Source of the DNA: Erwinia sp. OLFS4 | Lineage (GTDB): Bacteria; Pseudomonadota; Gammaproteobacteria; Enterobacterales; Enterobacteriaceae | Assembly: GCF_002752165.1 (NCBI RefSeq) | Contig: NZ_MOMB01000051.1 | Span: 1 to 64,000 of the forward strand | Direction of reading: 5' to 3' | DNA: 64,000 nt | Part shown: piece after piece, positions 47,846-60,435 of the stretch | How positions within the stretch are numbered: the stretch's first letter is position 1 | Layout of the letters: each line of letters opens with the position of its first letter | Made by a program: the position numbers and the translations under genes | The notes under the pieces: generated by a model | Told to the model about the DNA's origin: nothing | Seen by the model: only the letters and a program-made list of their open reading frames with translations | Databases searched by the model: none

Positions 47846-48295
47846 TTAGGCAGCTACGATGTTCACGGTAAGCTTAGCGATCACTTCGCTGTGTACCTGG
47901 AAGCTGACTTCATGCTCACCAGTGGTACGCAGAACGCCTTCCGGCAGACGCACTTCACTTTTCGTGATTTCAACACCTGCCACTGTAACTGCGTCAGCAA
48001 TGTCGCGAGTACCAACAGAACCGAACAGCTTGCCTTCGTCGCCCGCTTTAGAAGCGATAGTTACGTTGCCCAGTGCATTGATTTTCTCTGCACGAGCGTT
48101 GGCCGCTGCCAGGGTTTCAGCCTGTTTAGCTTCCAGCTCAGCACGACGCGTTTCAAAGAACTCAATGTTCTTTTTAGTAGCCGGGACAGCTTTGCCTTGC
48201 GGTACCAGGTAGTTACGGGCATAGCCCGCTTTAACATTTACCTGATCGCCCAGACTGCCCAGGTTTGTTACTTTATCAAGCAGAATAACTTGCAT
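47846..48295 (-). CDS. rplI: 50S ribosomal protein L9
   Basis: 149 residues, standard length. [40 protein letters not shown] and the C-terminal domain ([20 protein letters not shown]). Two-domain L9 with a long central helix. Last gene of the rpsF operon, 39 bases after rpsR, followed by the terminator. Confidence 0.98.
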   Translation of the reverse strand: MQVILLDKVTNLGSLGDQVNVKAGYARNYLVPQGKAVPATKKNIEFFETRRAELEAKQAETLAAANARAEKINALGNVTIASKAGDEGKLFGSVGTRDIADAVTVAGVEITKSEVRLPEGVLRTTGEHEVSFQVHSEVIAKLTVNIVAA

Positions 48296-48334
48296 TACCT
48301 TATCCTCTTAAAGTCGTTAATGGACAGCAACCGA

Positions 48335-48884
<550 letters not shown>

Positions 48885-48889
48885 GGCAA

Positions 48890-49297
<408 letters not shown>

Positions 49298-49358
49298 TTA
49301 CGGATTATTCAGCCTCCTGTCAGGGTCAGTCGCGGCCCATGGAAGCAAGGAACGTTGT

Positions 49359-49412
49359 AGGCTGTGTCCCGCTGCCGTCTGGGAGAAGACAAACGGCGCC
49401 GGGACACAGCCT
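49359..49412 (-). promoter_or_regulatory. Structured rpsF leader hairpin (candidate S6:S18 autoregulatory site)
   Basis: AGGCTGTGTCCCG (49359-49371) pairs perfectly with CGGGACACAGCCT (49400-49412). Inside it GCCGT (49374-49378) pairs with ACGGC (49393-49397), separated by small internal loops. It lies 71-124 bases before rpsF and inside its predicted leader. S6:S18 leaders in other bacteria repress this operon; assignment is by position and fold, not by matching the known motif. Confidence 0.55.
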
Positions 49413-49441
49413 GTAAATGCGACTGAAAAAATTGACGCGTA

Positions 49442-49471
49442 ATCATACTGGCAGCGGGGGGGGAAACTCAA
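49442..49471 (-). promoter_or_regulatory. rpsF operon promoter
   Basis: Minus-strand -35 TTGAGT (49466-49471) and -10 TATGAT (49442-49447) with an 18-base spacer holding eight C. Predicted start near 49435, about 147 bases before rpsF. Confidence 0.6.
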
Positions 49472-49546
49472 GGTGAAATAACGCTAATTAGCTGAATTGA
49501 GCGCGGGCAGGACGTTACCCACCCACAGTGAAAGCACGGCACTGGA

Positions 49547-50296
49547 TTAGAGATGATGTGTAAAAAACCGGCTAAAGGCCGCCAGCGCTGCCGGCGTGAT
49601 ACGATGGCCCACGCCGCTTTCAGGCAGCCAGGTCAGATGACGATCGGCGCCAGCCTCACGCATTGCCTGTACCAGCCGTTCGCTTTCCGCTATTGGCACA
49701 ACATCATCGGCATCACCATGCCAGAGCAGCAGCGGTCTGTCAGACAGTTTGTCCAGCTGATGGCTGATTTCATATTCCGCCAGCGGCGCCATAATCTGCT
49801 CAAAACGCTGCTGTTGCTGCGCTGAATCCACTACCAGTGGCGGAAACAGCTGGTGACACAGCGACATAAAGTAACCTGAGCCCATCAGACTGGCCCCACA
49901 GCGCAGGGCGGGATAACGTGCCATGGCTGCCAGCGCCGTCATCGCGCCCTGTGAAGCGCCGCCAATGGCAATACGTCCCTGGGCAATAAGCTGTCGTTGT
50001 TCCAGCGCCGCTATCAGCAGCGGTACCTCATCAATATTATTTTGCAAAATTGACCAGAAATGGCCTAGCCGCATTGCGCTGTCGCCGTTGTATCTGGCTC
50101 CATGCATCTGAGCATCGGGTAACAGTGCGCGAAATCCCTTTTGTGCCAGCGCAACCGCAAAATAGGCGTAAACTTCTTTTGAAGAGGTAAAACCATGCCA
50201 GAACAATACCGTCGGTAATGGCGTGTGCTGCTGACCGGCAGGCGTCGCATGCAGGCATTCAATGCCAGCCAGCGTCTCGACGTTCACTTCAATCAT
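49547..50296 (-). CDS. yjfP: Esterase of the alpha/beta-hydrolase fold, YjfP
   Basis: 249 residues from ATG 50296 (MIEVNVETLAGIECLHATPA), with GGAGTGATC before it. Serine hydrolase motifs: VLFWHGFTSSKEVYAYFAVA, GGASQGAMTALAAMARYPAL (nucleophile GASQG), LLLWHGDADDVVPIAESERL and a C-terminal VGHRITPAALAAF His. YjfP has carboxylesterase activity in E. coli; physiological substrate unknown. Confidence 0.93.
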   Translation of the reverse strand: MIEVNVETLAGIECLHATPAGQQHTPLPTVLFWHGFTSSKEVYAYFAVALAQKGFRALLPDAQMHGARYNGDSAMRLGHFWSILQNNIDEVPLLIAALEQRQLIAQGRIAIGGASQGAMTALAAMARYPALRCGASLMGSGYFMSLCHQLFPPLVVDSAQQQQRFEQIMAPLAEYEISHQLDKLSDRPLLLWHGDADDVVPIAESERLVQAMREAGADRHLTWLPESGVGHRITPAALAAFSRFFTHHL

Positions 50297-50486
50297 GATC
50301 ACTCCTTCATACAACAAAAAACCTTCACACCGCCGCCCGGCCGGTTTAGCCGCAGCTTAGCGCCACTGTGGTTATCGGTTATCATTTTGCCGGTATTCGG
50401 TAGCGAATGCGGCAAGAACGGTACGCTCAACAGGCTGAATAAAATAGCGTACACTGGCGATTAGCCTGTCTGCCGGGAATAATATT

Positions 50487-50813
50487 ATGCGCACTTCGCT
50501 CCTTCTCCTGCTGTTACTCAGCGGCTGCAGTGCTTTTAAAAGCACGCCACAGCCACCGCCGCCGCCTGCAGCCAGTGCCCAGGAAATCAACAAAGCTCAG
50601 CGCTTCAACCTGCCGGTTCTCGGTAACGACAGCGTCACCGTTTCTGGCTCACCAGATGATGCGCTGCGGGCGATAAAAGCCAGAGCCAATGCCGTTCATG
50701 CCACTTATTACCTGATTCTGGCGCTAGACGAAACCCTGCGCCCGGGTTTCTGGTATGCTACGGCAAAATTCTACGGTCCCCCGCCGTCAACCGCCGCAGG
50801 CACGGCTGAGTAA
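50487..50813 (+). CDS. bsmA: Biofilm/stress lipoprotein BsmA
   Basis: 108 residues. Lipobox LLLLLLLSGCSA with Cys14, a Pro-rich linker (PQPPPPPAAS), then the YhcN/DUF1471 fold (RFNLPVLGNDSVTVSGSPDD, IKARANAVHATYYLILALDE). BsmA (YjfO) influences biofilm and peroxide tolerance. Its last 27 bases overlap aidB, which runs convergent. Confidence 0.9.
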   Translation: MRTSLLLLLLLSGCSAFKSTPQPPPPPAASAQEINKAQRFNLPVLGNDSVTVSGSPDDALRAIKARANAVHATYYLILALDETLRPGFWYATAKFYGPPPSTAAGTAE

Positions 50814-52415
50814 CCGACGACACAGCGTGGCCGGTAGCACTTCGCCGCCACCAGCGGTCAGATGCTGGCGACACCAGGCATCCGCCAGCGGCGGTTCAAG
50901 GCTTTTCACCAGCTGAATACCGGTGGCCAGCGCCAGCAAATCCCGCGTCAGCATCCGCGCATAGCGTTCATCGGTTTTCATCATTAATCTGCTCACGCGC
51001 TGACCAAAACGGTCCAGATGGCGGTTAGCGCCTCTGACCCCGGCCAGCTGCTGTGCCAGCAGTTCATCCTGGCCACGTTGTTTTTTCACCACCCGCAGCA
51101 CATCCAGGCACATCACGTTGCCAGAACCTTCCCAGATACTGTTCACCGGCATTTCACGATACAGGCGTGGCAGTTCATTTTCTTCACAGTAACCCACTCC
51201 CCCCAGCACCTCCATCGCTTCCGCAACAAAAGCAATGCCACGCTGGCAAATGACATATTTCGCCGCGGGCGTCAGTAAGCGCGCCAGCAACGCTGAATCG
51301 GGATCCTGCTGCTGCTGCCAGGCGCCGGCAAGGTGTAAGAGTAAGGCCGACTGTCCTTCCAGCAACAATGCCTGTCGGCTCAGCAGCTGGGTCATTAACG
51401 GCTGATCCACCAGGGTTTTCCCCATCACCTGACGCTGCTGAGCATGATTAAGCGCAACGGAAAAAGCGCGACGCATCAGACCATGGCTGCATAAAGCACA
51501 GTCCAGCCGGGTTCGCCCGGCCATTTTCAGTATCTGCCGGACACCTTCGCCTTCTTCGCCAATCAGCCAGGCCTGAGCCTGATGAAACTCGACTTCACTG
51601 CTGGCGTTTGCCCGGTTACCCAGCTTATCTTTCAGTCGTTCAATATGCAGGGCATTACGGCTGCCGTCCGCCAGCAGTCGTGGCAGAAAGAAACAGGAAA
51701 GCCCGCCTTTTGCCTGTGCCAGCACCAGATGGGCATCACTCTGCGGCACCGAAAAAAACCATTTATGCCCGCTCAGCAGATAACACTCTCCGCCACCCCG
51801 CCGCGCAAGGGGTTCGGCGCGACTGGTGTTAATCAGTACATCCGTTCCCCCTTGTTTTTCAGTCATCCCCATCCCAATCAACAGCCCACTTTTTTGAGCG
51901 CCTGGTAGTAAATGCGGATCATAACGATCCGACAGCAATCCACTGCGCCAGCCGCTGAAACTCGCCGGCAAATAGTCAAATAACAGAGGAATAGCGGCAA
52001 ACGTCATGGTCAGCGGACAAAGTGAGCCGGCTTCAACCTGAGCATGTAAAATCAGACGGGCGGCCCGCGCCACCATTGCAGTTGGCGCGACATCAGCACA
52101 CCAGGGCAGGTTATGCAGGCGATTTGCGCACAGTCCCTGCATCAATACATGCCAGGCCGGATGAAAACGTATCTCATCCAGTCGCTCACCCTGCGAATTA
52201 AAACGCAGCAGCTCCGGCGGGTTGGCATTCGCCAGTCTGCCAAGCTCCAGCGATTCAGCACATCCCAGCTGCTGGCCGATAGATATCAGCCGATCGTCAT
52301 CCCAGCCGGCCCCTTCACGCAGCAACGCTTCACGTAACGGGACATCGGACAGAAACAGGTTACTGTTGTTCAACGGGCGAGGTTGATTAAAAACACTGTG
52401 GGTATCCCAGGCCAT
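50787..52415 (-). CDS. aidB: AidB, acyl-CoA-dehydrogenase-like DNA alkylation response protein
   Basis: 542 residues from ATG 52415 (MAWDTHSVFNQPRPLNNSNL). Acyl-CoA dehydrogenase fold: LLIGMGMTEKQGGTDVLINT, YLLSGHKWFFSVPQSDAHLV, KLGNRANASSEVEFHQAQAW, AFVAEAMEVLGGVGYCEENE and SIWEGSGNVMCLDVLR. Flavoprotein that binds DNA in the adaptive response to alkylation. Overlaps bsmA at its 3' end, unlike E. coli, where yjfN lies between. Confidence 0.94.
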   Translation of the reverse strand: MAWDTHSVFNQPRPLNNSNLFLSDVPLREALLREGAGWDDDRLISIGQQLGCAESLELGRLANANPPELLRFNSQGERLDEIRFHPAWHVLMQGLCANRLHNLPWCADVAPTAMVARAARLILHAQVEAGSLCPLTMTFAAIPLLFDYLPASFSGWRSGLLSDRYDPHLLPGAQKSGLLIGMGMTEKQGGTDVLINTSRAEPLARRGGGECYLLSGHKWFFSVPQSDAHLVLAQAKGGLSCFFLPRLLADGSRNALHIERLKDKLGNRANASSEVEFHQAQAWLIGEEGEGVRQILKMAGRTRLDCALCSHGLMRRAFSVALNHAQQRQVMGKTLVDQPLMTQLLSRQALLLEGQSALLLHLAGAWQQQQDPDSALLARLLTPAAKYVICQRGIAFVAEAMEVLGGVGYCEENELPRLYREMPVNSIWEGSGNVMCLDVLRVVKKQRGQDELLAQQLAGVRGANRHLDRFGQRVSRLMMKTDERYARMLTRDLLALATGIQLVKSLEPPLADAWCRQHLTAGGGEVLPATLCRRLLSRACGG

Positions 52416-52524
52416 CGTAATCTCCGTTATCGGGATGACTGAGATAAGTGTAGCTGGCCACGGCGTCAGGCGTGGAAAAAGGAAAAATAGCCAGGCCGGT
52501 TGCAGCGCCGGCAACCGGCAGGCA

Positions 52525-53262
52525 TTAACGGGCTATTCGCTGGCGCACCGCCTCAAACAGGCAAATACCGGTGGCAACAGAAACATTGAGGGAAGAGACG
52601 CTGCCAGCCATTGGAATGCTGATAAGTTCGTCGCAATGTTCCCGGGTCAGACGGCGCATCCCCTCTCCTTCGGCCCCCATCACCAGCGCCATCGGGCCGG
52701 TCATTTTACTCTGATAAAGATCGTGGGTTGCTTCACCGGCAGTGCCAACAATCCAGACATCGGCATCCTGCAATAAGCGCAGCGTTCTGGCCAGATTGGT
52801 AACGCGAATTAACGGCACATTTTCTGCGGCACCGCTGGCCACTTTTTTGGCGGTGGCATTCAGTGGGGCTGCGCGATCTTTCGGGACAATCACGGCATGG
52901 ACCCCCGCCGCATCCGCACTGCGCAGGCAGGCGCCCAGATTGTGCGGATCGGTTACGCCATCAAGCACTAATAAAAAAGGCGTCTCCAGGGTCGCCAGCA
53001 GGTCAGGCAAATCCCCTTCCTGATACTGACGGCCAGCTTTTACCCGTGCCACAATCCCCTGATGCACGGCGCCTCCGGCTGCTTTATCCAGCCAGGGACG
53101 ACTGGCCAGATGCACCACCGTTCCCTGTGCTTCCAGCGCCGAAATCAACGGTTGTAAGCGGCGATCATCGCGGCCTTTCAATACAAAAACTTCCTGAAAA
53201 CGCTGTGGATCGCGCGCCAGCAGGGCCTGAACAGCATGAATACCAAAAATTATTTCACTCAT
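52525..53262 (-). CDS. rlmB: 23S rRNA (guanosine2251-2'-O)-methyltransferase
   Basis: 245 residues. SPOUT fold: [60 protein letters not shown] and [18 protein letters not shown] at the knot. It methylates G2251 of 23S rRNA in the P loop. Follows rnr with 33 bases between. Confidence 0.97.
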   Translation of the reverse strand: MSEIIFGIHAVQALLARDPQRFQEVFVLKGRDDRRLQPLISALEAQGTVVHLASRPWLDKAAGGAVHQGIVARVKAGRQYQEGDLPDLLATLETPFLLVLDGVTDPHNLGACLRSADAAGVHAVIVPKDRAAPLNATAKKVASGAAENVPLIRVTNLARTLRLLQDADVWIVGTAGEATHDLYQSKMTGPMALVMGAEGEGMRRLTREHCDELISIPMAGSVSSLNVSVATGICLFEAVRQRIAR

Positions 53263-53295
53263 TTCTTTCCTGCACTGACAGACGGGGAGCCAGAA

Positions 53296-55752
53296 TTACT
53301 CCGCCGTTTTATTTTTCTTTGCTGCACGCTTTGCTTTTGTGGCGGCGGCTATCTTACGGGTTTTAGCGACATTTTTCGGCGTTTTTTTCTCTTTTTTACC
53401 GCCGCTCCCTTGCGCCGTTTTAGCCGGTTTTTTATCACCGCGAAACGCGTTGTCAGGCTCAAAGTTTACCCCGCTGCGCATTTGCTTACGCCGCCTGGGC
53501 GCGCTTTCCGTACCGGTTTTTTTCTCGCGGCTGCGGGCGGTTTTCCCGGCTCCACGCACCTTACGGCTGCTGGATATCAGGGCAAAATCAATTTTCCGTT
53601 CATCCATGTGCACCGCTTCAACCCGGACCTCAACGCTGTCGCCAAGACGATACGTCTGCCCCCCTGATTCACCAATCAGGCGCTGTCCGACGGCATCAAA
53701 CCGGTAATAATCGTTATCCAGCGTCGACACATGCACCAGGCCATCAATAAACAAATCGTTTAAACGCACAAAGAAACCAAAGCCGGTGATGCTGGCAATG
53801 ACGCCGGCAAACACTTGACCAACCTGATCCTGGATAAAATCACACTTTAACCAGTCCGCCACGTCGCGCGTCGCCTCATCGGCCCGGCGTTCAGTCATCG
53901 AACAGTGCTGGCCCAGCTGCAGCATTTCCTCGAAACTGTAGTGATAGCCCCCGGTTGGCGTACTGTTACCGGCAAGCTCACCGGCCTGCTTTGCCAGCTG
54001 GTATTTAATTGCCCGATGTAATAACAGATCAGGATAACGGCGGATCGGCGAAGTGAAGTGCGCGTAGGAAGTTAATGCCAGGCCAAAATGCCCACGATTT
54101 TCAGGATCATAAACCGCTTGTTTCATGGATCGCAGTAACATGGTTTGCAACATTTCCCGATCGGGCCGATCGGCTATCTGCTCAAGCAAAGCGGCATAAT
54201 CAACCGGCTGTGGTTTACTGCCGCCAGGCAGCGTCAGCCCCAGTTCATTTAGCACTGTGCGGAAACTGGTGATGCTGTCATCGCTGGGACGATCGTGGTC
54301 ACGAAAGAGCGCCGGTTCGTTATGCTTTTCCACAAAACGGGCGGAGGCGATATTAGCCAGAATCATACATTCTTCAATCAGCTTGTGCGCGTCATTGCGC
54401 ACCACCCGCTCCACGCGCTCAATCCGTCGTTCGGCGTTGAAGATGAACTTCGCTTCCTCGGTTTCAAAAGAGATACCCCCGCGCTGTTCGCGGGCCGTTT
54501 CCAGCACCTGGTACATGCTGTGCAGCGTTTCCAGATGTTTAACCAGCGGTTGATATTGCTCACGCAGTCCGGCGTCGCCCTGTAAAATATGCCAGACCTT
54601 GGTATAGGTGAGACGTGCATGGGAACGCATCACCGCTTCATAGTGCTTAAACCCTGTCAGTTTGCCGCTAGCAGAAATGGTCATTTCACACACCATGCAC
54701 AGGCGGTCAACGTCCGGATTCAGCGAGCAAAGGCCGTTTGACAACACTTCAGGCAGCATCGGCACAACCTGCGACGGAAAATAAACCGATGTACCGCGGC
54801 TATGTGCCTCACGATCTAACGCGCTGCCCGGCCGCACGTAATAGCTGACATCGGCAATTGCAACCCATAGTCGCCAGCCGCCACCACGTTTTTTTTCACA
54901 AAAAACGGCATCATCAAAATCACGGGCATCTTCACCATCAATGGTGACCAGCGGCAGGTTACGCAGGTCTGCGCGCCCTTTTTTTGCTGATTCAGGTACC
55001 TGTTCGCTAAGGCTGGCAATCTGTTGCTCCACCGCTTCCGGCCAGAAATGAGGAATTTCATGGGTGCGCAGCGCCATATCAACCGCCAGGCCAGTGCCCA
55101 TATTTTCGCCGAGTATTTCAATAATGCGGCCAATTGCCTTGGTACGCCGGGTTGGGCGTTTTTCAAGTTCCACCACTACCACAGCACCCATATGGGCGCC
55201 CATCACGGCTTCTGACGGGATCAAAATATCAAAACTCAACCGGCTGTCGTCAGGGACAACAAAGCCAACGCCGGCATCGGTAAAATAGCGACCAACAATC
55301 TGACCATTACGCGGCTCCAGTACCCGCACCACGCGGGCCTCACGCCGGCCTTTGCGATCGGCCCCCATTGCCTGGGCCAGAATCACATCACCGTGCATGC
55401 ACATTTTCATCTGCTCAGCAGAAAGATAAAGATCGTCTTTGCTGCCTTCAATACGCAGGAAACCGAAGCCATCACGGTGGCCAATCACCACACCGCGTAA
55501 TAAATCAAGGCGTTCGGGCAAGGCATAGCACTGGCGGCGGGTAAATATCAGCTGGCCGTCACGCTCCATCGCGCGCAGGCGGCGACGCAACGCCTCAAGT
55601 TGCTCCTCACCCTGAATGTTCAGTTCGTGGGCCAGCTCTTCACGACTGGCTGGTTTTTCGCGCTTATCTAAGTGCGCGAGGATAAATTCACGGCTGGGGA
55701 TCGGGTTTTCATATTTTTCCGCTTCCCGCTGCTGAAAAGGATCCTGTGACAT
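53296..55752 (-). CDS. rnr: RNase R
   Basis: 818 residues from ATG 55752 ([20 protein letters not shown]). Order: N-terminal HTH, two cold-shock domains, catalytic RNB domain ([35 protein letters not shown]), S1 domain ([20 protein letters not shown]), and a Lys/Arg-rich tail. 3'-to-5' exonuclease for structured RNA, and with tmRNA/SmpB. Nineteen bases after nsrR. Confidence 0.98.
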   Translation of the reverse strand: MSQDPFQQREAEKYENPIPSREFILAHLDKREKPASREELAHELNIQGEEQLEALRRRLRAMERDGQLIFTRRQCYALPERLDLLRGVVIGHRDGFGFLRIEGSKDDLYLSAEQMKMCMHGDVILAQAMGADRKGRREARVVRVLEPRNGQIVGRYFTDAGVGFVVPDDSRLSFDILIPSEAVMGAHMGAVVVVELEKRPTRRTKAIGRIIEILGENMGTGLAVDMALRTHEIPHFWPEAVEQQIASLSEQVPESAKKGRADLRNLPLVTIDGEDARDFDDAVFCEKKRGGGWRLWVAIADVSYYVRPGSALDREAHSRGTSVYFPSQVVPMLPEVLSNGLCSLNPDVDRLCMVCEMTISASGKLTGFKHYEAVMRSHARLTYTKVWHILQGDAGLREQYQPLVKHLETLHSMYQVLETAREQRGGISFETEEAKFIFNAERRIERVERVVRNDAHKLIEECMILANIASARFVEKHNEPALFRDHDRPSDDSITSFRTVLNELGLTLPGGSKPQPVDYAALLEQIADRPDREMLQTMLLRSMKQAVYDPENRGHFGLALTSYAHFTSPIRRYPDLLLHRAIKYQLAKQAGELAGNSTPTGGYHYSFEEMLQLGQHCSMTERRADEATRDVADWLKCDFIQDQVGQVFAGVIASITGFGFFVRLNDLFIDGLVHVSTLDNDYYRFDAVGQRLIGESGGQTYRLGDSVEVRVEAVHMDERKIDFALISSSRKVRGAGKTARSREKKTGTESAPRRRKQMRSGVNFEPDNAFRGDKKPAKTAQGSGGKKEKKTPKNVAKTRKIAAATKAKRAAKKNKTAE

Positions 55753-55771
55753 ATCGGTTCTCCGTTGTCGC

Positions 55772-56209
55772 TCAACTGCTAAGCTGCGGCCGTTCCGCCA
55801 GCAAGAGCTTAAAAAGTGGCTGATTGTTATCAACTAAATCAGCCAGAGTGTAATTATCAAGCTCTTCAATAAAGCGCCTGGCGGCTTCATTAAGGGCTTT
55901 TTTTAGCCGGCAGCCGGGGGTAATCAGACAGCCCGAGCAGTCGACCAGTTGCAGTGGTTCCAGCTGCCTCACCACATGACCAATAATAATCTGATGCGCC
56001 GGCTGACCTAAACGGATGCCCCCTTTTTTACCCCGCACCGCACTGACATAGCCTTTACGACTAAGCTGATTAATAATTTTGACCATATGATTTCTTGAAA
56101 CACCATATATATCAGTAACTTCACTGATATTTGTCATTTGGCCTGCCGGCAAGGTCGCCATAAAAATCAGTGCTCGCAGGCCATAATCGGTGAAACTTGT
56201 CAGCTGCAC
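55772..56209 (-). CDS. nsrR: Nitric-oxide-sensing repressor NsrR
   Basis: 145 residues, Rrf2 family. Winged helix: [40 protein letters not shown] and [16 protein letters not shown]. The iron-sulfur Cys are C91, C94 and C100 ([14 protein letters not shown]); E. coli has C91, C96 and C102, so two residues are missing between the first two. It represses NO-detoxification genes until NO attacks its [2Fe-2S] cluster. Upstream of rnr on the same strand. Confidence 0.94.
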   Translation of the reverse strand: MQLTSFTDYGLRALIFMATLPAGQMTNISEVTDIYGVSRNHMVKIINQLSRKGYVSAVRGKKGGIRLGQPAHQIIIGHVVRQLEPLQLVDCSGCLITPGCRLKKALNEAARRFIEELDNYTLADLVDNNQPLFKLLLAERPQLSS

Positions 56210-56354
56210 ATAATCCTCACACTGGTACCTGGCTGTCCCTGCATACTGAGTATCCGTTTGAATTCGCAGTTACATTGATGATAAACCAACCTGCTAAAGC
56301 GGGCTATTTTTTGAATATACGGCAGACGAAAGAAAAGGCAGGCGCCCCTGAAAA

Positions 56355-56383
56355 GAACAAAAGGCCGGTCAGAAAACCGGCCT
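56355..56383 (-). terminator. purA terminator
   Basis: AGGCCGGT (56362-56369) and ACCGGCCT (56376-56383), loop of 6; minus-strand exit is TTTTGTTCTTTT. Seven bases past the purA stop. Confidence 0.85.
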
Positions 56384-56390
56384 GGCATGA

Positions 56391-57692
<1,302 letters not shown>

Positions 57693-57840
57693 TCAAAATC
57701 ACCGATTGCTTAAAAATGGATTTTACCATCGGCTTTTCGCATTTTCAGCACTTTTAGTTTGCACAGTCTCCTTTTTTTGCTGTGATAACGCGCAATAGCA
57801 ATATATGGATATTTCCGCCGCACCAGACACAATTTGTACT

Positions 57841-58047
57841 TCAACCCGCGCTTCCGCTATGTGCGCTAAGCATGTAATAAATGACAACACCGGCGACCAC
57901 CAGCCCACCGCCAAAACGACGAAGCAGACGATCGGGCAGCTGAGCCATTGCCAGAATCATACGTCGCCATATGCGCGGCAGCAGCATCGGGCCTATGCCT
58001 TCAAGCACCAGCACTAAGGCCAGCGCAAGCCAGATGGTGGTACTCAT
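57841..58047 (-). CDS. yjeT: Small inner-membrane protein YjeT (DUF2065)
   Basis: 68 residues. Two spans with IWLALALVLVLEGIGPMLLP and FGGGLVVAGVVIYYML. Conserved small membrane protein after hflC; unknown function. E. coli protein is 65 residues. Confidence 0.93.
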   Translation of the reverse strand: MSTTIWLALALVLVLEGIGPMLLPRIWRRMILAMAQLPDRLLRRFGGGLVVAGVVIYYMLSAHSGSAG

Positions 58048-58070
58048 TGTCTGGTAACACTCCCTATGAA

Positions 58071-58103
58071 CAAAAAAAACGGGCCGGATGATACCCGGCC
58101 CGT
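58071..58103 (-). terminator. Terminator between hflC and yjeT
   Basis: ACGGGCCGG (58079-58087) and CCGGCCCGT (58095-58103), loop of 7; on the minus strand followed by eight T. It could end hflX-hflK-hflC transcripts just before yjeT. Confidence 0.88.
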
Positions 58104-58121
58104 GACAGTGATATCAGAAGA

Positions 58122-59126
58122 TTAGCGTTTCGCGCTGGTTGGCGGACGCATATAGCGGAAAAAATCGCTGTCAGGGTTCAGTACCATAATATCCTGATTG
58201 TTCCTGAAGCTATTTTCATAAGCGCGCAGGCTACGGATAAAGGCGTAAAAATCCGGATCTTTACTGAACGCATCGGCGAACAGTTTAGCCGCTGCCGCAT
58301 CGCCATCACCGCGAATCATCAGCGCCTCCCGCTGTGCTTCTGCCAGAGTACGCGTCACCTCGTAATCAGCCTGAGCGCGTACTTTTTCAGCTTCTTCCTG
58401 TCCCTGCGAACGCTGGCTACGCGCTACCGCTTCACGTTCAGCGCGCATACGGTTATAGATAGCTTCAGACACTTCGGTAGGCAGATTGATCTGCTTAATG
58501 CGGACATCAACCACCTCAATCCCCAGCGCGGCCATGCTGTTTGGATTAACCGCCTGGACATGCCCTGAGGTTTCACGCTCAACCCGTTTAGCCGCCGAAG
58601 CAATGGCATCGTCAGCCGCCGGTGTACTCACCTCGTCATCAGATCCAGCCGAACCGTTATTCAGCGCGTCCCGGACGTCGGTGGTCAGCCGGCCACGGGA
58701 GTCCGTGACGATATCTTTGACATCCAGCCGTCCCATTTCAGAACGCAAACGGTCGCTGAATTTACGCTTTAACAACACTTCAGCCTGAGAAATATCGCCA
58801 CCACCGGTAGCCAGGTAGTAGCGCCCGAAATCACTGATGCGCCATTTAATATAGGAGTCAACAATCAGATCTTTCTTTTCACGGGTGACAAAGCGATCGG
58901 CCTGGTTATCCATAGTCTGGATGCGCGCATCGAGGGTTTTTACCGACTCGATAAATGGAATTTTAAGGTGCAGGCCAGGGGTGTAAATCAGCGGTTTGTT
59001 ATCGGTGTCGCGCAGCACTTTACCAAAGCGCATAACAATGCCGCGCTGGCCTTCCTGCACAACAAACAGTGACGCGTAGAGCACCACCAGCACAACAATC
59101 AGTACGACGATTAATGGCTTACGCAT
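58122..59126 (-). CDS. hflC: HflC, modulator of FtsH
   Basis: 334 residues. N-terminal anchor (LIVVLIVVLVVLYASLFVVQ), then a band-7/SPFH domain (EGQRGIVMRFGKVLRDTDNK, INLPTEVSEAIYNRMRAERE) and a coiled coil. Complexes with HflK around FtsH. Two bases after hflK. Confidence 0.97.
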   Translation of the reverse strand: MRKPLIVVLIVVLVVLYASLFVVQEGQRGIVMRFGKVLRDTDNKPLIYTPGLHLKIPFIESVKTLDARIQTMDNQADRFVTREKKDLIVDSYIKWRISDFGRYYLATGGGDISQAEVLLKRKFSDRLRSEMGRLDVKDIVTDSRGRLTTDVRDALNNGSAGSDDEVSTPAADDAIASAAKRVERETSGHVQAVNPNSMAALGIEVVDVRIKQINLPTEVSEAIYNRMRAEREAVARSQRSQGQEEAEKVRAQADYEVTRTLAEAQREALMIRGDGDAAAAKLFADAFSKDPDFYAFIRSLRAYENSFRNNQDIMVLNPDSDFFRYMRPPTSAKR

Positions 59127-59128
59127 CG

Positions 59129-60370
59129 TTATTCTCTCCCTTCGCGCTGGGTATCGTTGCGCAGTGCATTAGCACGACGCTGATCCATGATGTCATCCGG
59201 GCTGAATGACTGTCCGCCGTTACTGCGGGCATGACTGCCTGACGGCGGCAGGCGCATCAGGTTACTGCTGTTGTCCTGACTGTTGCTGTTAGCAGGCAGA
59301 TGTCCACGCATAAGCTGGTCGAGTGGCAGTACCATCAGGTTGCTGCCTTTATCGCTTACCAGCACCTTATGGGTACGACTGAGCACATGCTCCATGGTTT
59401 CAATATAAAGACGTTCGCGGGTGATATCAGGTGCGGCTTTATATTCAGGCAGCATTTTCGCAAAGCGGGCAACCTCACCCTGCGCTTCCAGTACGGTACG
59501 GGCTTTATAAGCACGTGACTCTTCAAGGATACGCTGCGCCTGACCGTTTGCACGCGGCTGCACTTCATTGGCGTAAGCTTCCGCTTCACGCACATACTGT
59601 TCGCGGTTTTCACGGGCGGCAATGGCATCATCAAAGGCCGCTTTCACCTCTTCCGGCGGACGTGCCGTCTGGAAGTTGACATCAAGTAGCGTAATTCCCA
59701 TGTGATACGGACGAACCGTTTCTTCCAGCTCACGCTGTGTCTCACTACGGATAACGGTACGACCTTCAGTAAGAATTCGGTCCATAGTTGAACGGCCAAT
59801 AACACCACGCAGCGCGCTGTCAGTGGCCTGACGCAGGCTGTCGTCAGCATTGACCACCGAATAAAGATAAGCTTCCGGGTTGGTCACCCGATACTGCACG
59901 TTCATCTCAACACGCACCACGTTTTCATCCGAGGTTAACATCAGTCCGGATGCCGCCAGTTCACGCACTGCCTCAACGTTAACAGCACGAACATGATCGA
60001 TGAAGGTCGGCTTCCAGTTGAGGCCGGGTCCAACGATATGGCTGAAATGACCAAAGCGGGTAACCACACCGCGTTCTGCTTCTTTAATGGTATAAAATCC
60101 GCTGGCAGCCCAGATAACCACCACTGCCGCCAGCACAATGCCCGTTAAGCGGCCACCGTTACCTGATGAACGATTACTCTCCTCTCCGCCGCCTTTTTTA
60201 CCACCGCCCAGGCCACCCAGCTTTTTGCTGAGCTTACGGAAGATATCGTCCAGATCGGGAGGCCCTTGATTACGTCCCCCTTTATTTCCCCCAGAGTTGC
60301 CGCCTTGATTATTGCTGCTTCCCCACGGGTCGCGGTCATGTCCGTTATTACCGGGCTGATTCCACGCCAT
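59129..60370 (-). CDS. hflK: HflK, modulator of FtsH
   Basis: 413 residues. Gly/Asn-rich N-terminus (NNQGGNSGGNKGGRNQG), span (GIVLAAVVVIWAASGFYTI), SPFH domain (TFIDHVRAVNVEAVRELAAS) and an alpha-helical tail. Pairs with HflC. Longer Gly-rich head is normal for the family. Confidence 0.97.
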   Translation of the reverse strand: MAWNQPGNNGHDRDPWGSSNNQGGNSGGNKGGRNQGPPDLDDIFRKLSKKLGGLGGGKKGGGEESNRSSGNGGRLTGIVLAAVVVIWAASGFYTIKEAERGVVTRFGHFSHIVGPGLNWKPTFIDHVRAVNVEAVRELAASGLMLTSDENVVRVEMNVQYRVTNPEAYLYSVVNADDSLRQATDSALRGVIGRSTMDRILTEGRTVIRSETQRELEETVRPYHMGITLLDVNFQTARPPEEVKAAFDDAIAARENREQYVREAEAYANEVQPRANGQAQRILEESRAYKARTVLEAQGEVARFAKMLPEYKAAPDITRERLYIETMEHVLSRTHKVLVSDKGSNLMVLPLDQLMRGHLPANSNSQDNSSNLMRLPPSGSHARSNGGQSFSPDDIMDQRRANALRNDTQREGRE

Positions 60371-60435
60371 GTTTTTACTCCATTATTTGTGTGTGCGGTG
60401 GTATTCCAAAGCTCAGAATACGCATTCAGGCAAAA

